A stretch of 64,000 nt of DNA, taken from positions 1 through 64,000 of the forward strand of contig MAAT01000008.1 in assembly GCA_002162815.1 (NCBI GenBank), read 5' to 3'. The position numbers and the translations under genes are program-made. Below, piece after piece: positions 27,358 to 36,159 of the stretch (within the stretch, counting starts at the first letter, position 1; each line of letters opens with the position of its first letter). The notes below the pieces were generated by a model. The model saw only the letters and a program-made list of their open reading frames with translations. It was not told the DNA's origin and made no database searches. Origin of the DNA: Gammaproteobacteria bacterium 53_120_T64 (GTDB lineage Bacteria; Pseudomonadota; Gammaproteobacteria; Pseudomonadales; Porticoccaceae).

Positions 27358-27477
27358 TGCGGAACCCCATTTATCGTTACCTTAGCGCTGTCATGTCAAC
27401 ATCGAATTGCGTTACTACGAGGAGTATTCGCCACTGATTAGCTAACAATCTGCTATAACCAAAATTTGTTATGCGGC

Positions 27478-27528
27478 TTTGTACTATATGATTTTTGATT
27501 ATGCAAGATATTCGTGAGGGTGATCACA
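27478..27528. promoter_or_regulatory. Upstream element conserved between the two DUF1329-DUF1302 cassettes
   Basis: This segment and 31382-31433 share TTTGTACT, then ATTATGCAAGA, ATT, TGA and GTGATC in the same order and spacing, about 120 bases upstream of each Tat-type DUF1329 start. It has been kept while the surrounding DNA has diverged, which suggests a promoter or regulator site. In this copy GTGATCAC is a perfect palindrome. Confidence 0.5.
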
Positions 27529-27716
27529 AATAATACAGCGAGACTGGCCCGCTGCAATTCCTAAACATTTAAATATTCACTCGTTATATTAGACACTTAC
27601 ATAACTTTATAAGCTAATTGTTCGATTCTACGGCCCGCGACCAAGTCACTTGGCCTCGATTTTGCTTACTCAAAATGGTGTCTGGTAGCCGGCATCACAA
27701 TGGGCCCAGCTAAAAC

Positions 27717-27748
27717 CAAAAAGGCACTCCGGGGAATGCCTTTTTGGT
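27717..27748 (-). terminator. Rho-independent terminator of the upstream cassette
   Basis: CCAAAAAGGCA pairs with TGCCTTTTTGG; on the minus strand the stem is followed by TTTTAG. It is 15 bases beyond the stop of the DUF1302 gene at 27763 and could work in both directions. Confidence 0.8.
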
Positions 27749-27762
27749 AGCGCCAAGACTCT

Positions 27763-29718
27763 CTAAAACTGATAGGTAATCCGCATTGAAAAGTCATCGG
27801 ACCAATCAAACACTCCCAGGGAGGAGGAGTTATTACCGTCGATAATGTTGGCAAAGGCCTCTATCGTCCAGTCGCCATTGGGCTTATAGCGAACGCCGGG
27901 CTGGAACAGGAAGCCGCCTTCAAAGTCGTACAGGAAGGAGCCATCGAGACGCCACTTTAGACCCGGGAAGGGCTGCTGGAAGGCCAGAACGGTACCGTGC
28001 CAACCACGATCCTGCTCACCGCCACCGGGGCGTTTGGTGACAGTACCACCGAGGCCACTCAAGTGGCGGCCAAGTAGATCACTCTCTTTGCGATACATGT
28101 ACTCAAAAATAAAGAAGGTTGCCGGGAAACTATCACTAAAGCGGTGGTACTTTTCAAAGACCAAGCTCGCCAACAACTCATCTTCTTCGATGAATTCCCG
28201 GCGTAGGTTATTGGTGAATTTTTTATTCGGTGTATAACTGGCCTCAAAGCGCACCACTAACTGGTCCAGCAGCGAGCCTTCATCGGCATAAAAAATATGG
28301 TTAACGCCAAAGCCGAAGACATTTTCAGAGGCATAACTGACCCGCATCAAACCACTTAAGCCGGTGCCTCCGTTGATGTTATCTAGAGCCGCTCGAGCAC
28401 CCTCTGGCGTACCGTCGCCCGCTAAACCTGCCCCCCAAAACAATTCCAGGAAGTCTATGCCGTTAATTTCAGTAGGGGCACCACCGGCTTGAGCGGTTAT
28501 ATAGTCACCGTTCGCATCAGCTGTTAGACCTAAAGAACCTTCTGCAAAGCCCTTAATCCAGGCAAAATCATTGATTAAGCCATTGATCACATCCAATCCA
28601 TCGACACCGCCGACACCCGAATTATAAAACCATTCGGCAGGACTGTGGGTTCCCGCTCGGCCGCCCGGCTCGTAAATAAATGGCTGGGTGGCAAAACCCA
28701 GACCCTCGGGGTCTAGTGTCGGGTGTCCAAAAGCCGCGTTGGGCACTCCAGATGGGTAGAGGGTGAAAAGCGGGTCCGGATTATGCCGCGTTATAGCAAA
28801 AAGCTGTACACCCCAGCTGCCATCCTCACCCAGGTTTTGACCCTGAATACGAATACCACCATTGATCTGGTCGTCAACTTTATCAAAGCCCTCCTCATAG
28901 CCCTTGTTCATGTTGAAGCCACTTTGAATCAAGTTATAGGGCGAATAATTGGTCGGTAAAATGGTCGGCTGGAACATTTGGGCAAAGACCTCCACCTCCC
29001 AATTCCGATCCATCTGGTAACTGGCGCGAATACCCGGCGCCGCTAGACGCTCATCGGCATACTCCTCTGCACCAAAATCAAAAATCACATGGCGTCGAAA
29101 ATCGAGGCCATTGGCCTGATCCGCAACCCGAAAAAACAAGGCCTCACCCCAGGCAATTTGCTGCTGACCAAGCCGCACCCACAACGGCCCCTTGGCATAG
29201 TCTAAATACAGTGAAGGAATATCCAACATGTAGTCATTATCACTGAGGGATAAATAGGTCGCCTCCTTACCGTGATTGGGCACGCCGAATAAATCGGGAT
29301 TGCCATCGACACCATCGACAAAGCCACTCTTGTCAACGCCATCAAATACATCGGGCTGGTAGTAGCCGCGAAACTTAACGAAACCCGTCAAATTATTCGT
29401 AAATTTCAAACTGACATCGACCTCTGCCTTAGTGGCAAACACATTCCAGTCGTTATCTGTCGAGTGATCTTCTCGACTTGTCAGTAATGTGCCGTTGGGT
29501 ACAGGTAATAATTTACCTTGTGTCAAATAATCCTTACCGTTGAAATGGTTGCCGCCCGTGGTATTCGGGTTTTCTTCATTATTTAATTTATACGCCATTT
29601 CCTGGCGAATAAATCCAGAGACCGAATAGTCAAAGGCTGAAACCGAAGGCGACAAAAATGGCGCCCCAGCCAAAGCCAGCATCGATACACCTAGCCGTGC
29701 TTGTTTTTTATTTATCAT
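27763..29718 (-). CDS. DUF1302 family outer-membrane beta-barrel protein (third cassette)
   Basis: The 651-residue protein starts at an ATG with AGGGG seven bases upstream. The signal peptide SMLALAGAPFLSPSVSA precedes the mature FDYSVSGFIRQEMAYKLNNEEN. It shares strand motifs with the protein at 23837: LWVRLGQQQIAWGEALFFRVADQANGLD, NWEVEVFAQMFQPT, FGFGVNHIFYADEGSLLDQLV, and the C-terminal MRITYQF ending in Phe. Differences cluster in stretches that look like extracellular loops, for example the region around nt 28380-28560. A porin-like or hydrophobic-compound channel in the outer membrane is inferred. It follows its DUF1329 partner by 161 bases. Confidence 0.85.
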   Translation of the reverse strand: MINKKQARLGVSMLALAGAPFLSPSVSAFDYSVSGFIRQEMAYKLNNEENPNTTGGNHFNGKDYLTQGKLLPVPNGTLLTSREDHSTDNDWNVFATKAEVDVSLKFTNNLTGFVKFRGYYQPDVFDGVDKSGFVDGVDGNPDLFGVPNHGKEATYLSLSDNDYMLDIPSLYLDYAKGPLWVRLGQQQIAWGEALFFRVADQANGLDFRRHVIFDFGAEEYADERLAAPGIRASYQMDRNWEVEVFAQMFQPTILPTNYSPYNLIQSGFNMNKGYEEGFDKVDDQINGGIRIQGQNLGEDGSWGVQLFAITRHNPDPLFTLYPSGVPNAAFGHPTLDPEGLGFATQPFIYEPGGRAGTHSPAEWFYNSGVGGVDGLDVINGLINDFAWIKGFAEGSLGLTADANGDYITAQAGGAPTEINGIDFLELFWGAGLAGDGTPEGARAALDNINGGTGLSGLMRVSYASENVFGFGVNHIFYADEGSLLDQLVVRFEASYTPNKKFTNNLRREFIEEDELLASLVFEKYHRFSDSFPATFFIFEYMYRKESDLLGRHLSGLGGTVTKRPGGGEQDRGWHGTVLAFQQPFPGLKWRLDGSFLYDFEGGFLFQPGVRYKPNGDWTIEAFANIIDGNNSSSLGVFDWSDDFSMRITYQF

Positions 29719-29879
29719 TTAATACCCCTATTAATCCAACTGCTTTATTATTTTTCTAGTATTTTTACGTCATAGAGACGTCTCACTCAGACTTATTAGC
29801 GCGGTTGATTATTATTATTCCGTCGCTAATAAGCTGTATTGCTTATCGTTTAATTTTATTATTTTATTTACTTAAAAAA

Positions 29880-31268
29880 TCAACTGCCGAGACGACGAAT
29901 AGCCTGAATGGTCAGATACTTGTCGTAGGCATCTTCGGTATTAAATGCCGTCTTCAGGCCACCCTTAATGCTCTGCGCGTGATTAAACCGGGTAAAGCGA
30001 TTGGTCTGTACATCTTGCGCGTGTACATAGGACCAAGACCACTCGGGATTGCCGTGGGAATCAGGATTGAGAAGGTCACCCTGTTTCTGCTGGCTAAAAC
30101 CAATTTCAAAGGAGCGCCACAATTCGCCCCGACGGTCATAGGTCACATAGCCGATAGCGGCCATGTTACGTACGTCGAGCCATACACGCTTCTTGCTGAC
30201 CGGTGCCCGCGGGAAACCAATGGGCTCGGCTTCAACCACTATCACTTCGGGGCAGAGTTGGAAATCGACCTCGTAAAAATTCAGGCCTTTTTTACCGCCG
30301 TGCAATAAGTTGTCTTTCGACCAGTTTTTCTGGTCGCCTTGCCAGCTCCCCGACTGCGAGCCCAGAAAGGGACCACGGCCAACGATTTTATAGTTGCCCC
30401 AAGTCAGCATCGGGTCACCCGCGGCCCAGGCATCGGAGAGGAAGAAGGTGATGCCCGGTACTAGCGGCTCAAAGCGCTGGTTGGTGGGGAAGCGGCGCAC
30501 GCGCTTGAAGGCAGGCAAATAACCGAACAAATCGGGGAATTCACGCTGGTCGTATTTCCAAATATTGAGGAAGCTAGTGCCCTTGACGTCGTTCGGCGAA
30601 GTGAACCAAACCGCTTGGTAGCGCAGCTTATCTTCGTGGCCTTCCCAATAGGGTCCATCGGGATTACTCACCAAGCCAACGGTGTTCTTTTCACACCAGC
30701 CAAGGTTGTAGGAATATTCGATATCGCCGTCGGGACCGATGTCATTATCCTCTACCGCGTAAACGGAGGTGTCGTGACGACCCCAACTCATGGTGACGTT
30801 GGCAAAGGCCTCGAGACCGGTCTGTGGGTCGGGAAAGGGTGAGCCACCAACCCAAGGCTTACCCGTGCCTTTGACGACAACATTACCATCGACGTCAAAC
30901 TCGCCCATACCCTGATTGCGCAAGGTAGCTTCGAGGTAGTCTCGAGGGTAGAGTTCGGTGATATCGGTAGTCGTGGGGGCAATGCGAATGCGACGGCCCT
31001 GTTGGGTAATTTGAATGTACGCGACGGGATCGAGAATGTCCTTAACATGCTCAACATTATTAATATCGATAATGTCGCCGACTTTAATCTTACCTTTAGT
31101 AAAGGCTTCAATATTGGTCAGTTCTTCCGGATAGGCCTTGCTGATATCACCCGTGTTGCCAACTAGTGGCATCATCGAGGTGAGAACACCCGCGCCCATG
31201 GCTCCCTTAGCCATTTTGTCCATAAAGAAACGACGACTGTAATCAAAATCATACTTTTTAATGTGCAT
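29880..31268 (-). CDS. DUF1329 family protein with twin-arginine signal (third cassette)
   Basis: The 462-residue protein is read from the ATG at 31268, which has GAGG seven bases upstream; four further codons upstream are open but unsupported. The leader again holds YSRRFFMDKMAKGAMGAGV, a Tat motif. The rest is a DUF1329 domain about 94% identical by eye to the copy at 25969, with changes grouped near residues 55-125, at NYKIVGRGPFLGSQSGSWQG and in QKQGDLLNPD. At the DNA level there are many silent differences, so the duplication is not very recent and the protein is under strong constraint. It is the first gene of its cassette. Confidence 0.85.
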   Translation of the reverse strand: MHIKKYDFDYSRRFFMDKMAKGAMGAGVLTSMMPLVGNTGDISKAYPEELTNIEAFTKGKIKVGDIIDINNVEHVKDILDPVAYIQITQQGRRIRIAPTTTDITELYPRDYLEATLRNQGMGEFDVDGNVVVKGTGKPWVGGSPFPDPQTGLEAFANVTMSWGRHDTSVYAVEDNDIGPDGDIEYSYNLGWCEKNTVGLVSNPDGPYWEGHEDKLRYQAVWFTSPNDVKGTSFLNIWKYDQREFPDLFGYLPAFKRVRRFPTNQRFEPLVPGITFFLSDAWAAGDPMLTWGNYKIVGRGPFLGSQSGSWQGDQKNWSKDNLLHGGKKGLNFYEVDFQLCPEVIVVEAEPIGFPRAPVSKKRVWLDVRNMAAIGYVTYDRRGELWRSFEIGFSQQKQGDLLNPDSHGNPEWSWSYVHAQDVQTNRFTRFNHAQSIKGGLKTAFNTEDAYDKYLTIQAIRRLGS

Positions 31269-31381
31269 TGCGAACCTCACTTCAGAAGGTAAACCCGATG
31301 TAATGCAAACACCAAACTATCGCCAAAGTCGATAACCACTGGTGCCAGGCTGATGCTTAATTATTGTTAGCAGCCATACCA

Positions 31382-31433
31382 CTTTGTACTCCATGACTTT
31401 TTATTATGCAAGACATTAATGAAAGTGATCGCA
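31382..31433. promoter_or_regulatory. Upstream element conserved between cassettes, other copy
   Basis: This is the counterpart of 27478-27528, about 115 bases upstream of the DUF1329 start at 31268. It shares TTTGTACT, ATTATGCAAGA and GTGATC in the same order and spacing. The remaining bases between 31269 and 31568 show no gene. Confidence 0.5.
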
Positions 31434-31568
31434 GTGACTCTGGCGTAAGGAATTGCAATAAATACTGTATACACAGCTTATTTCAGCGAAATGCCAGCGA
31501 TTAAAAATGGCAAGTATATTGAGAAATATAAAATCTAGTGCGCCGGAATAGCGACTTTGAATTGAGCC

Positions 31569-32696
31569 TTAAACGAGCACCAAGTTATCGCGATGAATCA
31601 ACTCTTCGGCATGACAATAGCCCAGCTCTTCGACAATGCAAGCGCTCGCCTTACCGACGATTTTACGCGCTTCGTCGGCACTATAATTGACCAAGCCTCG
31701 TGCAACTTCAAGACCCTGTGAGTCGACACAGCAGACCATTTCACCACGCGTAAATTCACCGCGAAAAGCACTGACGCCAACGGGTAACAGGCTTTTGCCC
31801 TGCTCTTTGAGTACCCGCACGGCACCGTCATCCAGCACCAGGGTACCGCGCACCTGAAGATGCCCCGCCAGCCACTGCTTGCGCGCCACGAGGGGCGCAT
31901 TATCGGCAACCAATAGGGTTCCCACGTCATCACCGGCAAATATGTTCAGCAGCACATTGGCATCGCGCCCGCCGGCTATAACGGTATTGGCACCGGAGCG
32001 CGCCGCCAGTCGAGCGGCCTGCAGCTTAGTTACCATACCGCCACGGCCTAGGCCACCGGTACTGTCACCGGCCACCGCATCAAGACTTCTGTCGTTAGCA
32101 CTGGCACGGCGAATCAACGGGGTATTGGGGTTTTTGCGCGGGTCCTCTTCAAACAAACCGGACTGGTCGGTGAGGATCACCAGTAGTTCGGCATCAACTA
32201 GGTTGGTCACTAGAGCCGCCAGGGTATCGTTATCGCCAAAGCGAATCTCGTCGGTCACCACGGTGTCATTTTCATTGACCACCGGCACCACCCCGAGGGC
32301 CAGCAGAGTATTGAGCGTACTGCGGGCATTGAGGTAGCGCTCACGACTGGAGAGGTCGTCGTGGTCGAGTAAGACTTGGGCGGTGTGCTTGCCGAAGCCT
32401 TGGAATTTCGATTCATAGGCCTGCACGAGGCCCATTTGTCCGACGGCTGCCGCCGCTTGTAACTCATGAATAAGGCTCGGACGCTGCTGCCAACCGAGAC
32501 GGCTCACCCCCTCGGCAACCGCACCGGAGGAAACCAGTACCACCTCGAGATCTTCGCCCTGAAGTTTGGCGATTTGCCCCACCCAATCGGCAATGGCCCG
32601 ATGATCGAGACCTTGGCCATTGTTGGTCAAGAGGGCACTGCCAATTTTCACTACCCAGCGTCGGGTGCGACTCGGGGACTCTACTGTTTTATCCAC
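31569..32696 (-). CDS. proB: Glutamate 5-kinase
   Basis: The 375-residue protein phosphorylates L-glutamate with ATP in the first step of proline synthesis, in the cytoplasm. The amino acid kinase domain begins [20 protein letters not shown], with [54 protein letters not shown] and [27 protein letters not shown] in order. The last 100 residues form the PUA domain ([22 protein letters not shown]). Length fits the two-domain bacterial enzyme. The start is a GTG at 32696. It follows obgE by 36 bases, the usual obgE-proB arrangement in gammaproteobacteria. Feedback inhibition by proline is known for the family. Confidence 0.97.
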   Translation of the reverse strand: MDKTVESPSRTRRWVVKIGSALLTNNGQGLDHRAIADWVGQIAKLQGEDLEVVLVSSGAVAEGVSRLGWQQRPSLIHELQAAAAVGQMGLVQAYESKFQGFGKHTAQVLLDHDDLSSRERYLNARSTLNTLLALGVVPVVNENDTVVTDEIRFGDNDTLAALVTNLVDAELLVILTDQSGLFEEDPRKNPNTPLIRRASANDRSLDAVAGDSTGGLGRGGMVTKLQAARLAARSGANTVIAGGRDANVLLNIFAGDDVGTLLVADNAPLVARKQWLAGHLQVRGTLVLDDGAVRVLKEQGKSLLPVGVSAFRGEFTRGEMVCCVDSQGLEVARGLVNYSADEARKIVGKASACIVEELGYCHAEELIHRDNLVLV

Positions 32697-32732
32697 AATA
32701 TCTCTAATCTATGGGCCTATTTCAGCAATAGG

Positions 32733-33977
<1,245 letters not shown>

Positions 33978-34049
33978 CTATCAACTTATTACCCACTATT
34001 ACAGCGACGCTATTCAGTAAGAATAAATATCGCACTATCATACGCCCAT

Positions 34050-34076
34050 AAAAAAGCCCCGCGTGCGGGGCTCTTT
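34050..34076 (-). terminator. Rho-independent terminator of rplU-rpmA
   Basis: On the minus strand GCCCCGC-ac-GCGGGGC is followed by T6. It lies about 35 bases beyond the rpmA stop and precedes obgE. Confidence 0.9.
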
Positions 34077-34107
34077 AACAAATATGACCGCTTAGCTTCG
34101 CTTCACA

Positions 34108-34365
34108 TTAAGCGCAAATCACTTCAACAAACTTGCGATTATGCGGGCCGCGCACCACGAACTTCACTTCGCCATCGGCCTTAGCAAATAAGGTATGGTC
34201 TTTACCGATACCGACATTACTGCCCGGGTGAAAGCGCGTGCCGCGCTGACGTACAATGATATTACCTGCGTCTACTTGCTCGCCACCGTAACGCTTAACA
34301 CCTAGGCGTTTGCTTTCCGAATCGCGTCCGTTTCTAGTACTACCACCAGCTTTCTTGTGTGCCAT
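34108..34365 (-). CDS. rpmA: 50S ribosomal protein L27
   Basis: The 85-residue protein begins [20 protein letters not shown], the invariant L27 N-terminus that reaches toward the peptidyl transferase centre. It continues with [22 protein letters not shown] and [17 protein letters not shown]. Length equals that of E. coli L27. There is no N-terminal leader that would need cleavage as in Firmicutes. It is 17 bases downstream of rplU in the standard rplU-rpmA operon and is followed by a strong terminator. Confidence 0.98.
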   Translation of the reverse strand: MAHKKAGGSTRNGRDSESKRLGVKRYGGEQVDAGNIIVRQRGTRFHPGSNVGIGKDHTLFAKADGEVKFVVRGPHNRKFVEVICA

Positions 34366-34382
34366 GAGCTATCTCCTGCTGA

Positions 34383-34697
34383 TCAACCGGCGTTGATGTT
34401 GGTAATTTTAACTTCGGTGAACCACTGACGGTGGCCCATCTGTGAGCGTGAATGCTTACGGCGACGAAATTTAACAATGCGCACCTTCTTGGCACGCCCG
34501 TGGCTGAGAATCTCAGCACTGACTTTTCCGCCATCGACGAAGGGAGCGCCGACCTTGATACTGTCGCCATCTGCAACCATCAATACCTTATCAAAATCAA
34601 TGGTATCGCCCGTTGCCGCCTCAAGAAGCTCGAGGTGTAATACTTCACCCGGCTCAACTCGATGCTGCTTGCCGCCACTTTCTATTACCGCGTACAT
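34383..34697 (-). CDS. rplU: 50S ribosomal protein L21
   Basis: The 104-residue protein matches L21: [20 protein letters not shown] at the N-terminus, [19 protein letters not shown] in the middle, and [22 protein letters not shown], the signature that binds 23S rRNA. It is first in the rplU-rpmA operon. Its leader contains a candidate promoter and a perfect 20-base palindrome (34751-34770). The divergent neighbour is ispB, the common gammaproteobacterial arrangement. Confidence 0.98.
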   Translation of the reverse strand: MYAVIESGGKQHRVEPGEVLHLELLEAATGDTIDFDKVLMVADGDSIKVGAPFVDGGKVSAEILSHGRAKKVRIVKFRRRKHSRSQMGHRQWFTEVKITNINAG

Positions 34698-34750
34698 GTT
34701 TTGCTCCTACTGAAACCAAGACTAACTAATCTGTAGTGCCTTCTACTATT

Positions 34751-34770
34751 TCTCTTTATTAATAAAGAGA
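34751..34770. promoter_or_regulatory. Perfect AT-rich palindrome in the rplU leader
   Basis: TCTCTTTATT is followed directly by its reverse complement AATAAAGAGA, making a 20-base perfect palindrome 54 bases upstream of the rplU start. It would be inside the transcribed leader. It may be an RNA hairpin for autoregulation by a ribosomal protein or a DNA-binding site. Confidence 0.5.
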
Positions 34771-34806
34771 GAAGACTACTGCCCCGGCCACTTGCTCTTA
34801 CGTGCA

Positions 34807-34836
34807 ATTATGGGGCTGGGTGCGAGAGGGCGGCAA
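34807..34836 (-). promoter_or_regulatory. Candidate promoter of rplU-rpmA
   Basis: On the minus strand TTGCCG (34831-34836) and CATAAT (34807-34812) are 18 bases apart, about 110 bases upstream of the rplU start. Confidence 0.45.
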
Positions 34837-34923
34837 TTCTAAGGCAAAGCGTCGTTGCTAGCAAGCCCTCGATGGGATATTTAAAGATATAGTAGAGTGC
34901 CATAACAGGAGCCTGCTCTAATC

Positions 34924-34952
34924 TTGACACTCGCTCTACAGAACCCTAGGAT
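34924..34952 (+). promoter_or_regulatory. Candidate promoter of ispB
   Basis: A perfect TTGACA (34924-34929) is followed after 17 bases by TAGGAT (34947-34952). The ispB ATG is 35 bases further on. Confidence 0.6.
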
Positions 34953-34986
34953 GCCGCGCTTCTCATTGCCTTTTATCTGACCTGTA

Positions 34987-35949
34987 ATGCAGCCATTTAG
35001 ACAAATTGTCGCCACCGACTTTGACGCCGTCAATCAACTCATTATTGCGGAATTGCGCTCGGATGTCGGCCTTGTAGAGCAGATAGGCCACTACTTAATC
35101 GATGCCGGCGGCAAGCGCCTGCGCCCGCTACTGGTATTACTCGTCGCTCAAGCCTGCTCTTATAAGGGCAAAGAGCATATTAACCTCGCCGTTATTATTG
35201 AGTTTATTCACAGCGCCACCCTGCTCCACGACGATGTCGTCGACACCTCGGAGATGCGTCGCGGCCGGTTTACAGCCAACGCCCAATGGGGCAATCCACC
35301 CAGCGTGCTGGTCGGCGACTTCCTCTACTCCCGCGCCTTCCAAATGCTCGTCGGACTGGGCGACATGAAGATCATGAGCATTCTCGCCGACACCACCAAT
35401 ATTATTTCCGAAGGTGAAGTTCAACAGCTGATCAACGCCAAGGACCCAGGTGTTACCGAGCAGGCCTATCTCGAGGTTATTCGCGGCAAGACCGCACAAT
35501 TGTTTGAAGGTGCCGCCTCCTCTGCAGCCGTGCTGGCGGGAGCCGATCCCGCGCAGTGCACAGCCATGAAAGACTACGGCTACCACATTGGCATGGCCTT
35601 TCAGCTGGTTGACGACGCGCTCGACTACCGTGGTGACGCGCAAAAGCTCGGCAAAAATGTTGGCGATGATCTAGCCGAAGGCAAGGCCACCCTACCTTTA
35701 ATACACGCCATGCGCAGTGGCAGTGCGGACGACGCCGAATTCGTGCGCAAAGCCATCTGCGCAGGCAGCTCTGAGCACCTAGAGCGCATTATCCAAATCA
35801 TCGACGCCACCGGCGGTATCGACTACACCCTAGAGACCGCCCGCGATTACGCCAACAAGGCCAAACACTGCCTGGCACACCTCGACGATTCAGCCCACAA
35901 GCAGGCCCTGGTACAACTGGCCGACTTCGCCGTGAGCAGGAATCACTAA
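34987..35949 (+). CDS. ispB: Octaprenyl diphosphate synthase (trans-long-chain polyprenyl synthase)
   Basis: The 320-residue enzyme condenses isopentenyl diphosphate with farnesyl diphosphate to build the ubiquinone side chain. It is cytoplasmic and homodimeric. The family signatures are GGKRLRPLLVLLVAQ, the first Asp-rich motif LLHDDVVDTSEMRRG near residues 80-94, GKTAQLFEGAAS, and the second Asp-rich motif FQLVDDALDYRGD near residue 205. Length agrees with IspB (323 in E. coli). The ribosome site is weak, but a good TTGACA promoter lies just upstream. Divergent placement from rplU-rpmA matches E. coli. Chain length (C40 or other) cannot be read from sequence alone. Confidence 0.95.
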   Translation: MQPFRQIVATDFDAVNQLIIAELRSDVGLVEQIGHYLIDAGGKRLRPLLVLLVAQACSYKGKEHINLAVIIEFIHSATLLHDDVVDTSEMRRGRFTANAQWGNPPSVLVGDFLYSRAFQMLVGLGDMKIMSILADTTNIISEGEVQQLINAKDPGVTEQAYLEVIRGKTAQLFEGAASSAAVLAGADPAQCTAMKDYGYHIGMAFQLVDDALDYRGDAQKLGKNVGDDLAEGKATLPLIHAMRSGSADDAEFVRKAICAGSSEHLERIIQIIDATGGIDYTLETARDYANKAKHCLAHLDDSAHKQALVQLADFAVSRNH

Positions 35950-35980
35950 AGCACCCCGCCCAATAACCACAAGACAACTG

Positions 35981-36009
35981 CACTACCGCACTACCGCACT
36001 ACCGCACTA
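35981..36009 (+). repeat. Tandem 8-bp repeat (CACTACCG, three copies plus a partial)
   Basis: CACTACCG occurs at 35981, 35989 and 35997 and begins again at 36005. It is a simple tandem repeat between ispB and pgi with no flanking structure. Confidence 0.9.
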
Positions 36010-36138
36010 ACCCAGTGGGCGACGCCCTCACTCAAGGATCAAGTGCCCGTCACATGCGGGCAAGCCCACGGTCATTCCGCCGCGCAACGCTTCCACTCGC
36101 GAGGCACTTGACTTAGGATACTGTAAAAGGATTTCACC

Positions 36139-36159
36139 ATGACAAGCCACCACCCATGA
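36139..36159 (+). CDS. Possible six-codon leader ORF overlapping the pgi start
   Basis: An ATG with AAGGA seven bases upstream opens a frame encoding MTSHHP. Its TGA overlaps the pgi ATG by four bases (ATGA). pgi itself has no other good ribosome site, so pgi translation may depend on termination of this leader peptide. It is too short to judge by composition. Confidence 0.4.
   Translation: MTSHHP

Larger units (their letters stand above)
27358..27762. other. Intergenic region between the two cassettes
   Basis: The 405 bases hold the element shared with the other cassette (27478-27528) and the terminator of the upstream cassette (27717-27748). The promoter of the 27357 gene must lie here. 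No coding potential is visible. Confidence 0.6.

Noticed and set aside
35137-35643. Open frame antisense to ispB
   Set aside because: Complete overlap with ispB, no ribosome site, no family resemblance.
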